The notes under the pieces: model-generated
Told to the model about the DNA's origin: nothing
Seen by the model: only the letters and a program-made list of their open reading frames with translations
Database searches by the model: none
From: Aristolochia californica
Taxonomy: Eukaryota; Streptophyta; Magnoliopsida; Piperales; Aristolochiaceae
NCBI GenBank assembly: GCA_029961685.1
Contig: JARWKL010000012.1
Location: 21,809,227-21,873,226 of the forward strand
DNA length: 64,000 nt
Reading direction: 5' to 3'
In this document: positions 1 through 11,239 of the stretch, in pieces
Layout: each line of letters starts with the position of its first letter
Numbering within the stretch: position 1 is the first letter of the stretch
Program-made: the position numbers and the translations under genes

Positions 1-636
1 CAACAATTGTGAAACACTACCAATCTGTTCTTTTGAAAAACTTGAGTGGAGTTAGCATTAAGAGAGTACCTCAAACAATAAGAGGAAACAAATACTAATT
101 TTTTTGTGGAGAGGTTTTCTACATGAAGGTTTGAGTTTTAATTTTCCTACAACTGGTATAAAGCTGTAGTAAATTAGGAAAAAGAAAAACTTTGGTGTAA
201 AAACCTATGAATCTCGCACTTTGTTTACAGGATATACGAAACCTAATGACCACCGTGACCAGTCACGTGCCAAAGCCTATATATGATGGAACGCTTTAAT
301 ACGAAGGGAGAATAGAGAACGAAGGCTGCTGGTTACGTACAAAAAGCCCTTGGAGACAGATGGGAAAGAGAGATGAGACAAAAACCAATTCAACGACAAC
401 TGCTACCGTTGGAGAATTTGGAAGGCGAATCACAACAACGATTTTGGTCCCAGTTTCCTCTCCCTACTTCCAAGCTTCTCAATAAGCTTCGCCATCGGCA
501 ACTGAGAACACCCGTTTCTCTTCTCTAATCGACAATGACGATTCTTAGAAACAGATATATGTGTCTAGAAAATGGAGGAGAAATAGGGGAGGCGGCATAG
601 GAACCCATCGCGACTCTGATGTTGTTAAGTAGTGCA
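1..636 (-). repeat. Spacer block S, inverted copy 1
   Basis: No convincing gene. The reverse complement matches 33700-34321, and the same block recurs in direct orientation at 45150-45780 and 57600-58240. The match breaks at about 636, where a different repeated sequence (also at 28990-29030 and 38450-38480) begins. In the other IR1 arm, about 4.6 kb lies between these two sequences, so this copy has either lost it or never had it. Short open frames on the minus strand are broken differently in each copy and match no family I recognise. Confidence 0.7.
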
Positions 637-1579
637 ATATTGAAAGTTGAGGGACTTGAAAGGGCTTAACGATTGCTTATCTTTAAAGTTTGAAGTCAAT
701 AGGAGCAATCATCAACTAACTAAAGAGGGAGCTGAGGAGAGTAATTAGAGTAAAGGGCATTTTCATAAGAAAATATATGGTAACGAGTCAACTCACGAGG
801 AATGGTAATTCGTAAATTCCTCCAATTTCAGCAATGAATTGTCAAACTCATATTGAACAACAATTTTCTTGCTCATAAAATAAACACACCCGTCATAGAG
901 TAGAAAATAAAAAAAAAATCCAAAATCTCCTTCCGAGACCTATAAAACCACTTCTTTAATGAAATTACAAAATAAAGCTTATCCAAGAGAGATCTTTCTT
1001 TTTAGAAATAGGAGAAATTAAGTGTTTATTTGACATGGGATTTCATTTTATTTATACATAATTTATATAAATGGATAATGTAATAAAAAAATCACTTTAA
1101 CATGGACCCATACCTCTTAGATGAGACCTAGTTACAAATCAAGCTAATATGGACCTACACGTGTGAAATAGGACCCATAATTCTTCAAATTGGTAGACCC
1201 ATAATTTAATCTTTTCGATTGATTTGGTAATATATTATAAGATTTAAGGTATAAATAGGTATTTTAATAAATTACCTCTAAAATATGTCTTATAATATTA
1301 TAATTATTTATTATGATACTGATAATACAAGGGTATATTTTAATAAGTTTAGTATTTTTATGATTCTACTTTTTAAGAGTTGTTTATAATTATTCTAGTA
1401 TTTACCTTTAAATATTTGTTTACTTTGATTATAATTAGGAATTCTAGTATGTGTGCAACTGGTACTTAGGTAGTTTAGTTTCATTATGATTCTCCGCCAT
1501 TCCTTTATTATAAATAGAGGCCGAATGTAATCAAATTAAACAAGTCAATACATTATTTCTCTTTTCCATGAATTCAACT
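637..1579 (+). repeat. AT-rich non-coding repeat ending in an LTR-like edge
   Basis: Very AT-rich, with no coding frame of note. The last bases (AATTCAAC just before 1580) resemble the 3' LTR ends seen at 30048, 32424 and 55956 (reverse). They are followed directly by a primer-binding-site-like sequence, so the right part is probably an old LTR. Its left edge cannot be fixed because no second LTR is seen. Its inverted copy is 28085-28990. Confidence 0.5.
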
Positions 1580-2215
1580 TGGCATCAGAGTAGATTCTAT
1601 GAGTGACTCAGTCTACCCATAGAGATTATGTTATCTTTTTCTTATCTATCATCTGTATTAGTTTAGGTTTGTGTTATTCTTTTCCTTTGTCATTAATTTT
1701 TTCCAGTCCCAGTATTATTTTTTTCCTTGACATTCACATCTCCATAGTACACTTTGTATACTACAAATTATCTATTGACAAAACGGACTTTGAGTCTATT
1801 TTCCAATGTGAAAGGAATTTTATCCATCAAAGTTCTTTACAAAGATAAAATAACATTTGAATCAACAAAGGATAGATAGCAGGAAAGGTTTAGGGTTTAG
1901 GGTTCAAGCAATAACAAATTGCTTAATTGTTCAAGGCATTTTACACTATCAAGAATGAGCATTTATATGGAGAATTGAATCTCTATTTATGCTATCAAGA
2001 ATGAGAATTTATATGGAAATTAAATCTCTATTTATATTATCAAGAAAGATAATTTATATGGATTTTAAATCTCTACGAGTCTAGTTTCTAACCCAACAAA
2101 TCATTTCTCAATTTGATGTCTTTAGAGAGAGAGATATCAACGTTAGAAGGCTCCTCCTCAAAGATATTCCTTTATGTTTTAATTATGGTAGTTTTTCCTT
2201 TAGTATAAAAATTCT
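1580..2215 (+). mobile_element. 5' leader remnant of a Met-tRNA-primed LTR element
   Basis: Begins with TGGCATCAGAG, one base from the initiator Met-tRNA complement TGGTATCAGAG; the inverted paralogue near 28074-28084 still has the intact form. A telomere-like box (two to three AAACCCT units in reverse, 1887-1905) lies about 300 bp downstream. Sequence near 1790-1870 resembles the leaders at 30240 and 32620. No gag or pol is present, and the frame at 1603-1848 is not a known protein. Confidence 0.6.
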
Positions 2216-2880
2216 AAGCTCCAAATTTATGTTTTTTTAATTGCATGCCTCATCAATTTACAAGCATGCACATCTGAGTCCTTTCTTCTCTATCAAAATC
2301 ACGTTTTACATGTACCATATAGGAGCCATACTTGTCAAACTTTATGTTTATTTTTTTCTCCATCCATTACTTTTAGTTTCTATGCCTGAAATTCACTCAT
2401 ATATGAAAGAAAATTCCTTTGAATTTCCTCTTGAAAAAACTTTTTTTCTGGACAAAATTAACTTGTTTCCCAGATGAAACCGTAAATTAGGATTTAAGGT
2501 CATCCCAAAAGAGCAATAAGAGAGAAGGGTCTATTTCTAAAAAAAAAAATATACGGAGTTTTTTTTATTTAATTTTTGTCGTTAGCTCTTAGCATAAGCA
2601 AGTTCTTTTATTCACCTCCATTTATTGCCCTTATGCGTTCTTGAGCTTCCACCAAAACTTACTTTTTAGGGGTCAACTGTGGTAAGCCTTTTGCTCCCAC
2701 TCAATGTTACTTCCTTTAAAATAATTTCAAAAGGCATGATAAAAATTTAGTCTTATTAGTTGTTTCATCCCTTTGTTTGTCTCAAGACTGGCCACTTTGA
2801 TTAATCTATTGATATAATGATTTCCTCCTTGTTTTTTTGGAAGTATGACTGTTGCATTGTCGCCACTTACCCTATGGAAG
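2216..2880. repeat. Upstream part of subfamily A block, copy 1
   Basis: AT-rich sequence without a supported gene. It is duplicated directly near 8560-9200 (shared motifs include the GCATGCCTCATCAA segment) and inverted at 26790-27450. It is the left end of the duplicated unit that carries the subfamily A MADS gene. Confidence 0.6.
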
Positions 2881-3172
2881 TAGACACCCTAATTCAAAAC
2901 AAACGGGAGCAATAATAATAAACGCTGAAGAAAGGAAATGGCAAGCATGGAAATACATAACAAGATTTATATAGGTTCGCCTCAAGGTAAGACTTCGTCA
3001 TGTCTTCTGTCACTCATTTTTATAGGTAGTTACTGCAACAATGAAAGACAGGATGTAGTCTCACCTTGAGGGGAACCTGTATAAATCTTGTTCTGTATTT
3101 CCGTGCTTGCCTTTTCCTTTATTTCATATTTATTATTATTTTTCTCGTTATTTTGGAATTAGGACGTCTAAT
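2881..3172. repeat. Fold-back (hairpin) MITE-like repeat
   Basis: The first ~130 bases (2881-3011) are the imperfect reverse complement of the last ~130 (3044-3172). The ends read TAGACACCCTAATTC and, on the other strand, TAGACGTCCTAATTC. The inner arms share AACAAGATTTATA and CCTCAAGGT-AGAC, leaving a loop of about 30 bases. The direct copy of the surrounding block (near 9170-9650) has different sequence here, which fits insertion of a mobile fold-back element. A paralogue lies at 26493-26787. Transcribed across, it would form a long dsRNA stem. Confidence 0.7.
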
Positions 3173-3821
3173 TCCTAAAAAATATAAGATGAAGAATTGG
3201 CATCTACTAAGAATTTTTTTAACCAATAAAGATTGAAGACCAAGATTGAAAATTGTTTTCAATTCTTTTACTTCAGGGATATGACTCCTTTTTGCCTAAT
3301 GGTTTCAACTCCTATTGATGGGCCAACTTCTTTTTTTGTTTTAAAACTCTTTATAGCTGAAGTTTGTCTTTTTTCTCTTTCTTCATGTTGGAAGGCTCGA
3401 TTCCAATATATGGAGTCAATTCCTTTTTCAAAAATGTTTGAAGTTTCTTTATTTTCCAAAAAAAATACTCGTAGGCCAATGTTAAGTGTTTCAATTTGCT
3501 ATCATCAAAATCTAGGCAATCTTTAGCCTCAACACTTGTAAAAGGGAGAAACGGACCCCATTAATGAGGTGGGGCTCACTTCCCCTATAGAAGCAAGACT
3601 CCAGAAATATGTCAGAGCGTCCACTCCTTGCTTACATTTCTACCTTCCTAAATGACTACTCAAATAAAGACTAAGATGACTTGTCAAAATGAGATAACGG
3701 CTATAACGTAGCTTCATGTTAATTAGTACCAGCAAATATTTGTCAACTAAAGTGATTTCCTACTTAAAAATGGCAAATTCATCATCACACAATAAATTTG
3801 CTTTTCTATTTTGACAGCTAA
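3173..3821. other. Upstream region of MADS gene A1
   Basis: Non-coding, presumably containing the promoter of the MADS gene at 3927. It is closely matched upstream of the copies at 10397 and 25738 (reverse), but only partly upstream of 35594. I see no TATA box or CArG site that I would defend. The frames at 3233-3526 (+) and 3268-3459 (-) overlap and are not supported as genes. Confidence 0.4.
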
Positions 3822-3926
3822 ATGTACCTTGCCATGAGTTGGTTACTTCTATATATTCAAAAACAATGGATGTTCAAGACATCTTGCTCTCCTATTCATC
3901 CTACTCTCGTCTTGTCATCACCTTCC
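3822..3926 (+). other. In-frame upstream extension of MADS gene A1
   Basis: An upstream ATG at 3822 is in frame with the MADS start at 3927 and would add 35 residues. The same in-frame extension is open upstream of the copies at 10397 and 25738. Type I MADS proteins normally begin at the M-A-R-K-K motif, and the extension matches no domain, so I place the gene start at 3927 and treat this as 5' leader that could be translated. Confidence 0.4.
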
Positions 3927-4466
3927 ATGGCTTGTAAGAAGGTCACTCTTGCTTGGATTGCTAATGATGTGATAAGGAAGGCTACTTTCATGAAGAGGAG
4001 GAGAAGCTTGATCAAGAAGGTGAGTGAACTAAGCACCCTTTGCGGGGTGGAGGTAAGTGTGGTGCTTGACAACCCTTACGAGGGAGAACCAGAAGTATGG
4101 TCCTCTATCCCAGATCCAGTGGACACAGTCCTCAAATTTGAAACCCTTCCACAGAGTAATCGTTGCAAGAAAATGTTAGATCAAGAAGGATTGTATAGGC
4201 AATCCAATGAGAAGCTTGAGCAACAATTGGAGAGGTTAGAGAAGAAAACTAAGGAGGTTGAAATTGATCACCTCATGTACCAATACCTAGGAGGAAGAAA
4301 CATTGCAGACTTAACCATTGCAGATCTTCATGATATCAACAAGAGGATTGATGTGAAGACAAAAGCTGCGGAGAAGATGATTAACTATCTTAAGGGATAT
4401 GAAGGAGAGGTGGCTCTGCCGGCCATGGAAAAAGAGAGTGGAATTTCCAAGGCTAAGGCCAAATAG
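3927..4466 (+). CDS. M-gamma type I MADS-box protein (AGL80-like), subfamily A copy 1
   Basis: Intact single-exon frame of 179 aa. Residues 1-58 are the MADS DNA-binding and dimerisation domain (basic run MKRRRSLIKK, then KVSELSTLCGV). The middle carries M-gamma hallmarks: PEVWSS, a 'LP...KKMLDQEGLYRQ' block near residues 74-92, a charged coiled-coil-like stretch at about 92-115 and MYQYLGG near 120. The tail is short and basic (SKAKAK). Known AGL80-type proteins are nuclear transcription factors acting in the central cell and endosperm, partnering M-alpha proteins; that role is inferred here. Residue 3 is Cys where paralogues have Arg. It differs from the copy at 25199-25738 at four residues (3, 25, 32, 173). 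The start follows the family N-terminus; the upstream ATG at 3822 would give 214 aa. Confidence 0.9.
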   Translation: MACKKVTLAWIANDVIRKATFMKRRRSLIKKVSELSTLCGVEVSVVLDNPYEGEPEVWSSIPDPVDTVLKFETLPQSNRCKKMLDQEGLYRQSNEKLEQQLERLEKKTKEVEIDHLMYQYLGGRNIADLTIADLHDINKRIDVKTKAAEKMINYLKGYEGEVALPAMEKESGISKAKAK

Positions 4467-4509
4467 TCATACTGAGAAAAAGGGTACAATTGAAGTCTAG
4501 TTGTCTTGA

Positions 4510-4546
4510 AATAAAGTGATGTACTAGATTTTTGAAGGGCAATAAA
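4510..4546 (+). terminator. Candidate poly(A) signals of MADS gene A1
   Basis: Two AATAAA hexamers (4510-4515 and 4541-4546) lie 44 and 75 bases after the stop codon. Both are conserved downstream of the paralogues at 25199 (reverse strand) and 36135. Plant signals are loose, so this is a plausible rather than proven cleavage region. Confidence 0.4.
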
Positions 4547-6518
4547 ATTGTATACCCATATCTTTCTTGCATCTCATGAATGGTGACATTTAGATGTTTA
4601 ATAAAGCTTGTTAAAGTGAAATGTTGCAATGTTAAGTGTAAAAGGAGATAATGTCAATTTTATCCTCATACTTATTAACTTCTAGTGATTGTCTAATTAG
4701 TGAATCTAGAGTTTTTGTTTTGAAGAAATTCGTCAACTAGTATTTTAGAAGGAAATTACATATTTGATATTAATCTAGCTTTTGCTTCTATCTAAGAGCC
4801 TAAATAAGACATTATCTTGCTCGACTTGCTTAATTTGTCCATTATTGGATTTATCCATGATATAACTCTTACTCATCTCAATCAGGAAGCATCTAAAATG
4901 AAATTATGACACTGCTAGGATGAATCAAGATAGATCTTAGCTTTTCCACAATGTGTTATTATGTATCTTGACATGTAATATGTAAAAGTACATGACTCGT
5001 GAGTAAGTATAAATAGCTAAATCCTCAAAATACAAAGTCATTTGAACTCTCTTTTTCATCTCTCTTCTTACTCTTCATTTATAATTTTTTTTCTTCACGG
5101 AACCAAAGTAAGTTCCATAAACATTTCTAAAATGTTTTTGTCTAATATTTTCCTTAAATTGATGGGTTGAGCATTTTTTTCATTCCTTCTTTTCCAATAT
5201 TTTAATCAATAATTGACTTATACTTCACATCCAATCATTATAACCTATTTTTGAAGTGAATAAATCAAGATTTAGAGTTGGAATAGTTTTGGATATTCAA
5301 ATCTGAAATCAAAACAACAAGAGAAAGAAGGCAACTAGTGTAAAATATGTGATACCCGACCACTTGCTTGCTTGGTTTATATGAAGGAGTGCGTCCAACT
5401 TCGCAAGCATTACACTTTGACATGAATATATCCAATTTCACACCCATTACAGTCGCCATAAAAAAAACTTTACTTCTACGTTGTGAGTCATATACTTTAT
5501 GCATTGCACTATTATATGTATGACTAGGTTGCAAATCCACATCCAATCAAGATAACCACAATGGAGGTTTTCTCTTGTGACCCACATTCAAATTTCTACA
5601 GGCAAGCATATCCAAATGATTATATAACATCTAATCTAGCTTTGTAATACCATTTCAATACTAAACTAGGTCATTTAATGTTTCAACTCTTGAATATTGT
5701 GGTGGAAATTCAACCTAATATTTATTAACTTCTTTATCTACTTTTGAAATTAAAATAAATAGGAACATTTCATTAATGATGTCCAAATTTCATTTTCTTT
5801 TGTTAGTCAACACTTCCCTCAAATGGTTAGTTTAGTTTTTCACAAAACTAAATAGAACATATAGTTTACATTCGCCTAAAGCTCCAAATATTTACTTCAC
5901 TTGGAAGGGGATAAACTAGGAAAGCTGATTTTCAAGAATGGCATGATGGTTGGCAATGATGAGTATGTAATCACGAAATACAACATGGTTTTCTTGTGAG
6001 GTAAATGTGGTACGTCCAAGCAAACATGAACTCCCATTGAAGAGTTTTTATTTACACAATTACCTTATTAAAAATATGTTTAATTAATTATCAACTTAAA
6101 ATTTTACATAATAAAAATTAAAATAATAGAAATGGTAAATTGAGCTATCTATACTTTTTTGTAACTGGGGTTTGACTCCTTTTTTTCTTTAATGCTTGCA
6201 TTTTCGGCTCAACTCCTATGATTGGACTTGACTTCTTTCTTCTTTGTAGGATTAGGATTAGATTCCTTTTACCTCACGGACTTACTCTTATTGAGGGCTT
6301 GACTCTGTTTTCAAAAATGTCTAAAGTTCCTTTCTTTTCTACAAAAAAGTTAACTCATAGGCCAATATGATGTGGCTGAGTTTATTATGATCAATATTCA
6401 AGCACTTAGAGCAATCTTGAGCCTCAATTTCAACATCTACATGAGGTATAAGGGTGAAACAAGACAACATAGTTTGATATTCATACATATAAGTTTTTTT
6501 TGGAAAAAATATATTTTT
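4547..6518. repeat. Downstream part of subfamily A block, copy 1
   Basis: AT-rich duplicated sequence, matched inverted at 23160-25160 and, for its first part, directly at 10980-11239 and 36200-36850. One open frame on the minus strand (5265-5546, 93 aa) has an opened-up relative at 24094-24408 (+). They share a stretch containing VMGVKLDIFMSKCNACEVG but no domain I recognise. The two are recent duplicates, so conservation alone does not argue for coding. Confidence 0.45.
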
Positions 6519-6690
6519 GGGAGGTTGAAGGTTTCAGCCTAATGGAAAATTTCTTTTATGAGGCAAAAATAATAATTGTAAAGAGTTATTGATTAACTTC
6601 ACATGGGAGGTTGAAGGTTTCATCCTAATGGAAAATTTCTTTTATGAGGCAAAAATAATAATTGTAAAGAGTTATTGATTAACTTCACAT
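6519..6690. repeat. 86-bp tandem duplication
   Basis: Two adjacent 86-bp units (6519-6604 and 6605-6690), each starting GGGAGGTTGAAGGTTTCA and ending in TTGATTAACTTCACAT, nearly identical by eye. Both units are also present in the inverted arm at about 22990-23165, so the tandem arose before the IR1 duplication. Confidence 0.85.
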
Positions 6691-6923
6691 TGTAGACAAT
6701 TTATTTTTTCTACAAGTATTACAAATTAGTATTTTAAAATTAATTGGTATACTTATATTTCAGAAGAATTTGATGAAACTTAATATACATAAATTTTGCC
6801 CATGGGTCCCACTTGATGGGTGTTTATATGGAATTGGATTCTTAATGAAGGTGAACACCTCTATATAAAGTGTGAATTTGAGAGGAAAGTTAAAAAATAA
6901 ATTTAAACCTCGAAGGTATCTAT

Positions 6924-8402
6924 GGCCCTATTAGTGCGCAGCGTAAGTGAAATGTATTTCACTTACGTTGGGTAAAATATGCCAAAGGCTGTTAGTGCGT
7001 AGCGTAAGTGTAGGGGGAACGTACAATACAAATGTATTTCACTTTCCCCTGTTTTAGGCATAATGGGAGGGAAAGTGAATTTAGAGGGGTTAAGATCTGA
7101 ATTCACTCTCTGTCTCTCAATTACATCGGACTCGGGCTGTCGGGAAGGAAGGCTCTGTCGAACGAGGGCTTTAGTGAATTTTTTTTTCTCTCGCTCGCAA
7201 CCGACCTTCGCCGATTTCAATTGCCCTCTGTGCGACCTTTCTCCGGCGCTCGACTCCCTGCCTCTCGTCGTCCCCAACACCAACGACCTCTCCCCTCTTT
7301 GCAACCTCTTCGGCTTCTCTCTCACTCGCGACCTTCGACGATTTCAGTCGCCCCCTCTGCGACCTCTCCCCGACGCTCGACTCTTTTCCTCTCGCTATCC
7401 CCTGCATCGATGACTTCTCTCCTCTCTCTACGACCTCCGTAATTCATTCCACTCGCTGCATCCTCTGTTATTCATTCCACTAGCTGAGCAAGGAAGACGA
7501 GCTACAATAACTCGTTTTAAATAATTATTATTATTAATTTTTCCTTTTAAATAACAATTGTTATTATTTATTTTCTGTTTTATTTTTTTATAATTTTTTT
7601 TCTATTTTTTATTTTACATTCATATTTGGGACTTTTTCATTATGCAATACATAGTATTTAATTACTTCCCAATTTTATTTTTTAATTATAAAGTATAATT
7701 AAAACTAATAATTTATTTTTATTTTCTTTCGTTCTTTTTAAAATAATTTTAACTTTGGGTCAAGTGGAGTTCTAAACACTCAACCTATTCTCGAATCATA
7801 TTTTTAAGAACTCAACTTTACCCCCAACCCTTAACCTTAAACCCCTACTTCTAATTTGACAAAAAAAAAAAAAAAACTAAAACAGGAACTAGATCCACCC
7901 TGTTTTCCCACCCTAATTTGAAAAGTATTTTGTGTGTTTTATTTTTGTATATACAATCTTAATTTTTTTATATTAAATAAGTGATTGAGTTATATTTGTA
8001 AAATTTTATTTTTATTATTACGATGTTTGTGTAGTACACTGTGTAGTACGATGTTTGTTTAATTATTTCATATTTAGATATTATAAAATTAAAATTTTAA
8101 TAATATAAATTAATCATTTATTTAATTTTTATATTTGATATATTTTATTTATTAAATAATATTAATTTATTTTTCTGAAAGTCAGATATATCAAAATATT
8201 TAATTTAATAAATAATTTATCTGCACTTGATACCACACTTTCCATTGTGTACACTAATACAAACAAGTACTTTACACTGCACTTTCTATTGCGCACACTA
8301 ACACAAACAAGTACTTTACATTCCCTCTCACTTTCCCTATGGAAAATACTTTACATTCCCTCTCACTTTCCCCCTGAACTTACATTGTGCACTAACCCCC
8401 CC
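6924..8402. mobile_element. Candidate non-autonomous DNA transposon
   Basis: Imperfect terminal inverted repeats of about 25 bp: left begins GGCCCTATTAGTGCGCAG, right (reverse strand) begins GGGGGGGTTAGTGCACAA; both continue to GTAAGT. TAT flanks both sides (6921-6923 and 8403-8405) as a possible 3-bp target duplication. The left end holds a perfect 12-bp hairpin (CGTAAGTGAAAT, loop GT) and a second TTAGTGCG-AGCGTAAGTG iteration near 6990; the right end has repeated AAGTACTTTACA motifs. The interior is a GC-rich stretch (7060-7500) with a ~129-bp imperfect duplication, then AT-rich sequence. No transposase. Superfamily not assigned. A 113-bp end fragment sits at 22651-22763. Confidence 0.55.
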
Positions 8403-8405
8403 TAT

Positions 8406-10396
8406 AGCTGCTAAGCTGAGGAATCTCATAACTATATAAACATGTATTGAAAAGGTCAGATCACCAAACTCTTAACCTGATAAATTTCGGGACTTGTCAT
8501 CAAGAAAAAAATTAATCTGTTTACTTTAAGAAAAAACAAGAATTTATTCGTTTTATTTTTCAAAATTTATGTCTTAATTGCATGCCTCATCAACTTACAA
8601 GCATGCATCATATAGCAGCCATGCATGTGAAAGTTTCTTTCTTTTTTCTCCAGCCATTACCTTCAGTTTGTAAACCTAAAATTCACTCCTATATAACAAT
8701 TCATTTGCATTTCCTCTTGAAAAACCATTTTTCTGGACAAAATTAACTTGTCTCCTACATGAAACCATAAATTAGGATTTGAGGTTGTCCCAAAAGTGAA
8801 ATAAGAGAGAAGAAGGGTCTATTTTTCAAAAAAAAAAAAAAATCTATTGGAGATTTCACTTTTATTTTATTAACTTTTTTGTTGTTAGCTCCTAGCCTAA
8901 GTTCTCTTATTAAACTACCTTTATTGCCTTTATGTGTCCTTGAACTTCCACCAAAAAATTCCTTTTTTTTGGGGTCAATTGTGGTAAGCTTTTTTCTCCC
9001 AATGAATGTTATTTCATTCCTTTAAGAAACTTCATAAGGAATGATACAAATTTAGTCTTATAAGTTGTTTCATCCCTTTGTTCGTCTCAAGACTAGCAAC
9101 TCAGATTAATTTATTGATTTGATGATTGCCTCCTTGTTTTTTGGAAGTATGAGTGTTGCATTATCGACACCTTCCATTTCAAGTACGTGTGTTACAATCT
9201 TTGTGTTCATCTAGTATTTCTTCCATTTATCTTCTTTTATTTCATCATTTAAGAGCAATGTTGGTAGATCCACTACTTTTAAAGAACAAGAGTGCATCCA
9301 ATGTCCAGCTTAAGTCAAATCTATAATCTTCTCCCAAGAGGTATTTTTGTTTAAACTACCTTTTAAAAGTGACTAGTCGCTGTTTGTGCCCTAAAATTTG
9401 ACCTTTGGTTCCCTTTATTGAAATCAAGTGGAGTTTTTTTTCTTTCCAAATTTAGACCCTTTTTTACTGATATATGGAGTCTTATCATTTGGCTATGTAT
9501 GAATTTTCTCCCATATTTGTTTTATCCAAGCTATGTCTTTATGTCCTTTATATCCCGAGTTTGAGGAAAGTAAAAGAAGAAATACAAGAAAGAGGTATTT
9601 TATTCCACATATAATGGTAATTTTTTAAGTGGTTAAAATATCCAATAAAGGGAGAGAACATAAGATGAAGAATTGGCATGTATGAAGAATTATTTTAACC
9701 AATGGAGATTGAAGACTAAGATTGAAAATTCTTTTCAATTCTTCTATCCTAGGGATAGGACCCCTTTTTGCCTAATGGGTTCAACTCCTACTGAGGGGTC
9801 AACTCCTTTTTTCTTTTAAAACTCACTATAGCTAAAGTTTGACACCTTTTTTTTTTCTCTTCCTTCATGTTGGAAGGCTCGGTTCAAATATAAGGAGTTG
9901 GTTCCTTTTTCAAAGTGTTTGAAGTTTCTTTGTTTTCCAAAAAAAAAATACTAAGGCCAATGTTAAGTGTTTCAATTTGCTATAATCATAATTCCGGTAA
10001 AATTTTGAGCCTCAACACCCATACAAGGGAGAAATGGACACCAGTAAAGAGGTGGGCCTCACTTCCCCTTTGGTAGCGGGACTCAAGAAATATGTCAAAG
10101 CATCCACTCCTTGCTCTCATTTCTACCTTCCTAAATGACTAAGATGACCTGTCAAAATGAGATAACGACTATAATGTAGCTTCATGTTAATTAGTACCAG
10201 GTCATATTTGTCAACTAAAGTGATGTTCTACACTTGAAAACAGCAAATTCATCATCACACAATAAATTTACTTTGCCATTTTGACCGCTAAATGTACCTT
10301 GCCAAAACCTGGTTACATCTGTATATTCTAAAGCAATGGAAGTTCAAGACATTTTGCTCTCCTATTCATCCTACTCTCATCTTGTCATCACCTTCC
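8406..10396. repeat. Subfamily A block copy 2, upstream part
   Basis: From about 8560 a direct, diverged copy of 2230-3926. It lacks the fold-back repeat found at 2881-3172 and has about 450 bp of other AT-rich sequence at that place (9170-9640). No independent gene is seen. The in-frame N-terminal extension seen upstream of other copies starts here at 10292. Confidence 0.6.
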
Positions 10397-10901
10397 ATGG
10401 CTCGTAAGAAGGTCACTCTTGCCTGGATTGCTAATGAGGTGAGAAGGAAAGATGCTTTCAAGAAGAGGAGGAGAGGCTTGATCAAGAAAGTGAGTGAACT
10501 AAGCACGCTTTGCGGGGTCCATGTAAGTGTGGTTCTTGACAAATATCCCAGATGCAGTGGACACCATCCTAAAATTTAAAAGCCTTCCACAGAGTTAGCG
10601 TTGCACGAAAATGTCATATAAAGAAGGATCTATAGGCAATCCAATGAGAAGCTTGAGCAGCAACAGGAGGTTAGAGAAGAAAAATAAGTAGATTGAAACT
10701 GATCTTCTCATGTACCAATGCCTTGGAGGAAGAAACATTGCAAACTTAACCATTACAGATCTTGATGATATCAACAAGAGTGTTGATGTGAAGACAAAAC
10801 CTATGGAGAAGAGGATTCACTTTCTTAAGGGATATGAAGGAGAGGTGGCTCCGCTGGCCATGGAAAAAGAGAGCGGAAGTTCCAAGGCTACGGCCAAGTA
10901 G
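10397..10901 (+). pseudogene. M-gamma MADS-box pseudogene, subfamily A copy 2
   Basis: The start and MADS domain are intact (residues 1 to about 48, with KKVSELSTLCGVHVSVVLD). A net loss of about 32 bases near 10541, compared with the copy at 3927, then removes the PYEGEPEVW segment and shifts the frame. Translation stops at 10577-10579, giving 60 aa. Homology continues in other frames through 10901, including MYQCLGG and the C-terminal SSKATAK, with further small indels near 10600-10690. The upstream in-frame extension from 10292 is still open. It could make at most a MADS-domain-only peptide. Confidence 0.88.
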
Positions 10902-11239
10902 TCATACTGAGAAAAAGGGTACACTAGAAGTCTAGTTGTCTTGAAATAAAGTGATGAACTAGATTTTTGAAGGAAATAAAATTACATACCCGTATCTTTC
11001 TTACATCTCATGAATGGTGGCATTTAGATATTTAATATAGCTTGTTAAAGTTAAATCTTGCAATGTTAAGTGTAAGAGGAGATAATATTAATTTTATCCT
11101 CATACTTATTAACATCTAGGTTTTGTTTTGAAGAAATCTATCAACTAGTATTTTAGAAGGAAATTGAATATCTGATATATCGCGAGCTTTTACTTCTATA
11201 TAAGAGCTTAAATAAGACATTATCTTGCTCGACTTGCTT
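10902..11239. repeat. Subfamily A block copy 2, downstream part
   Basis: Matches 4467-4830. The match ends at about 11239 in the sequence CTTGCTTAATT, where subfamily B-associated sequence begins. This is a block junction with a few bases of shared sequence. Confidence 0.65.

Noticed and set aside
1887..1905. Telomeric repeat or chromosome end
   Set aside because: Only two to three units, at the same place after the primer site in several LTR leaders (27758, 30115, 32496, 55877); it is a telobox-like motif in an element leader.
4043..4060. Splice donor (GGTAAGT) inside the subfamily A MADS coding region
   Set aside because: The motif GAGGTAAGTGTGG fits a donor, but the frame reads through it intact, M-gamma genes are normally intronless, and no paired acceptor or frame-restoring exon is seen.
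5265..5546. Host gene on the minus strand, paired with 24094-24408
   Set aside because: Kept only as a note: the two frames are duplicates of one recent event, differ in start and end, and show no known domain.
7063..7413. 116-aa ORF in the GC-rich part of 7.0-7.5 kb
   Set aside because: Low-complexity duplicated sequence inside the candidate transposon, open in several phases on both strands.
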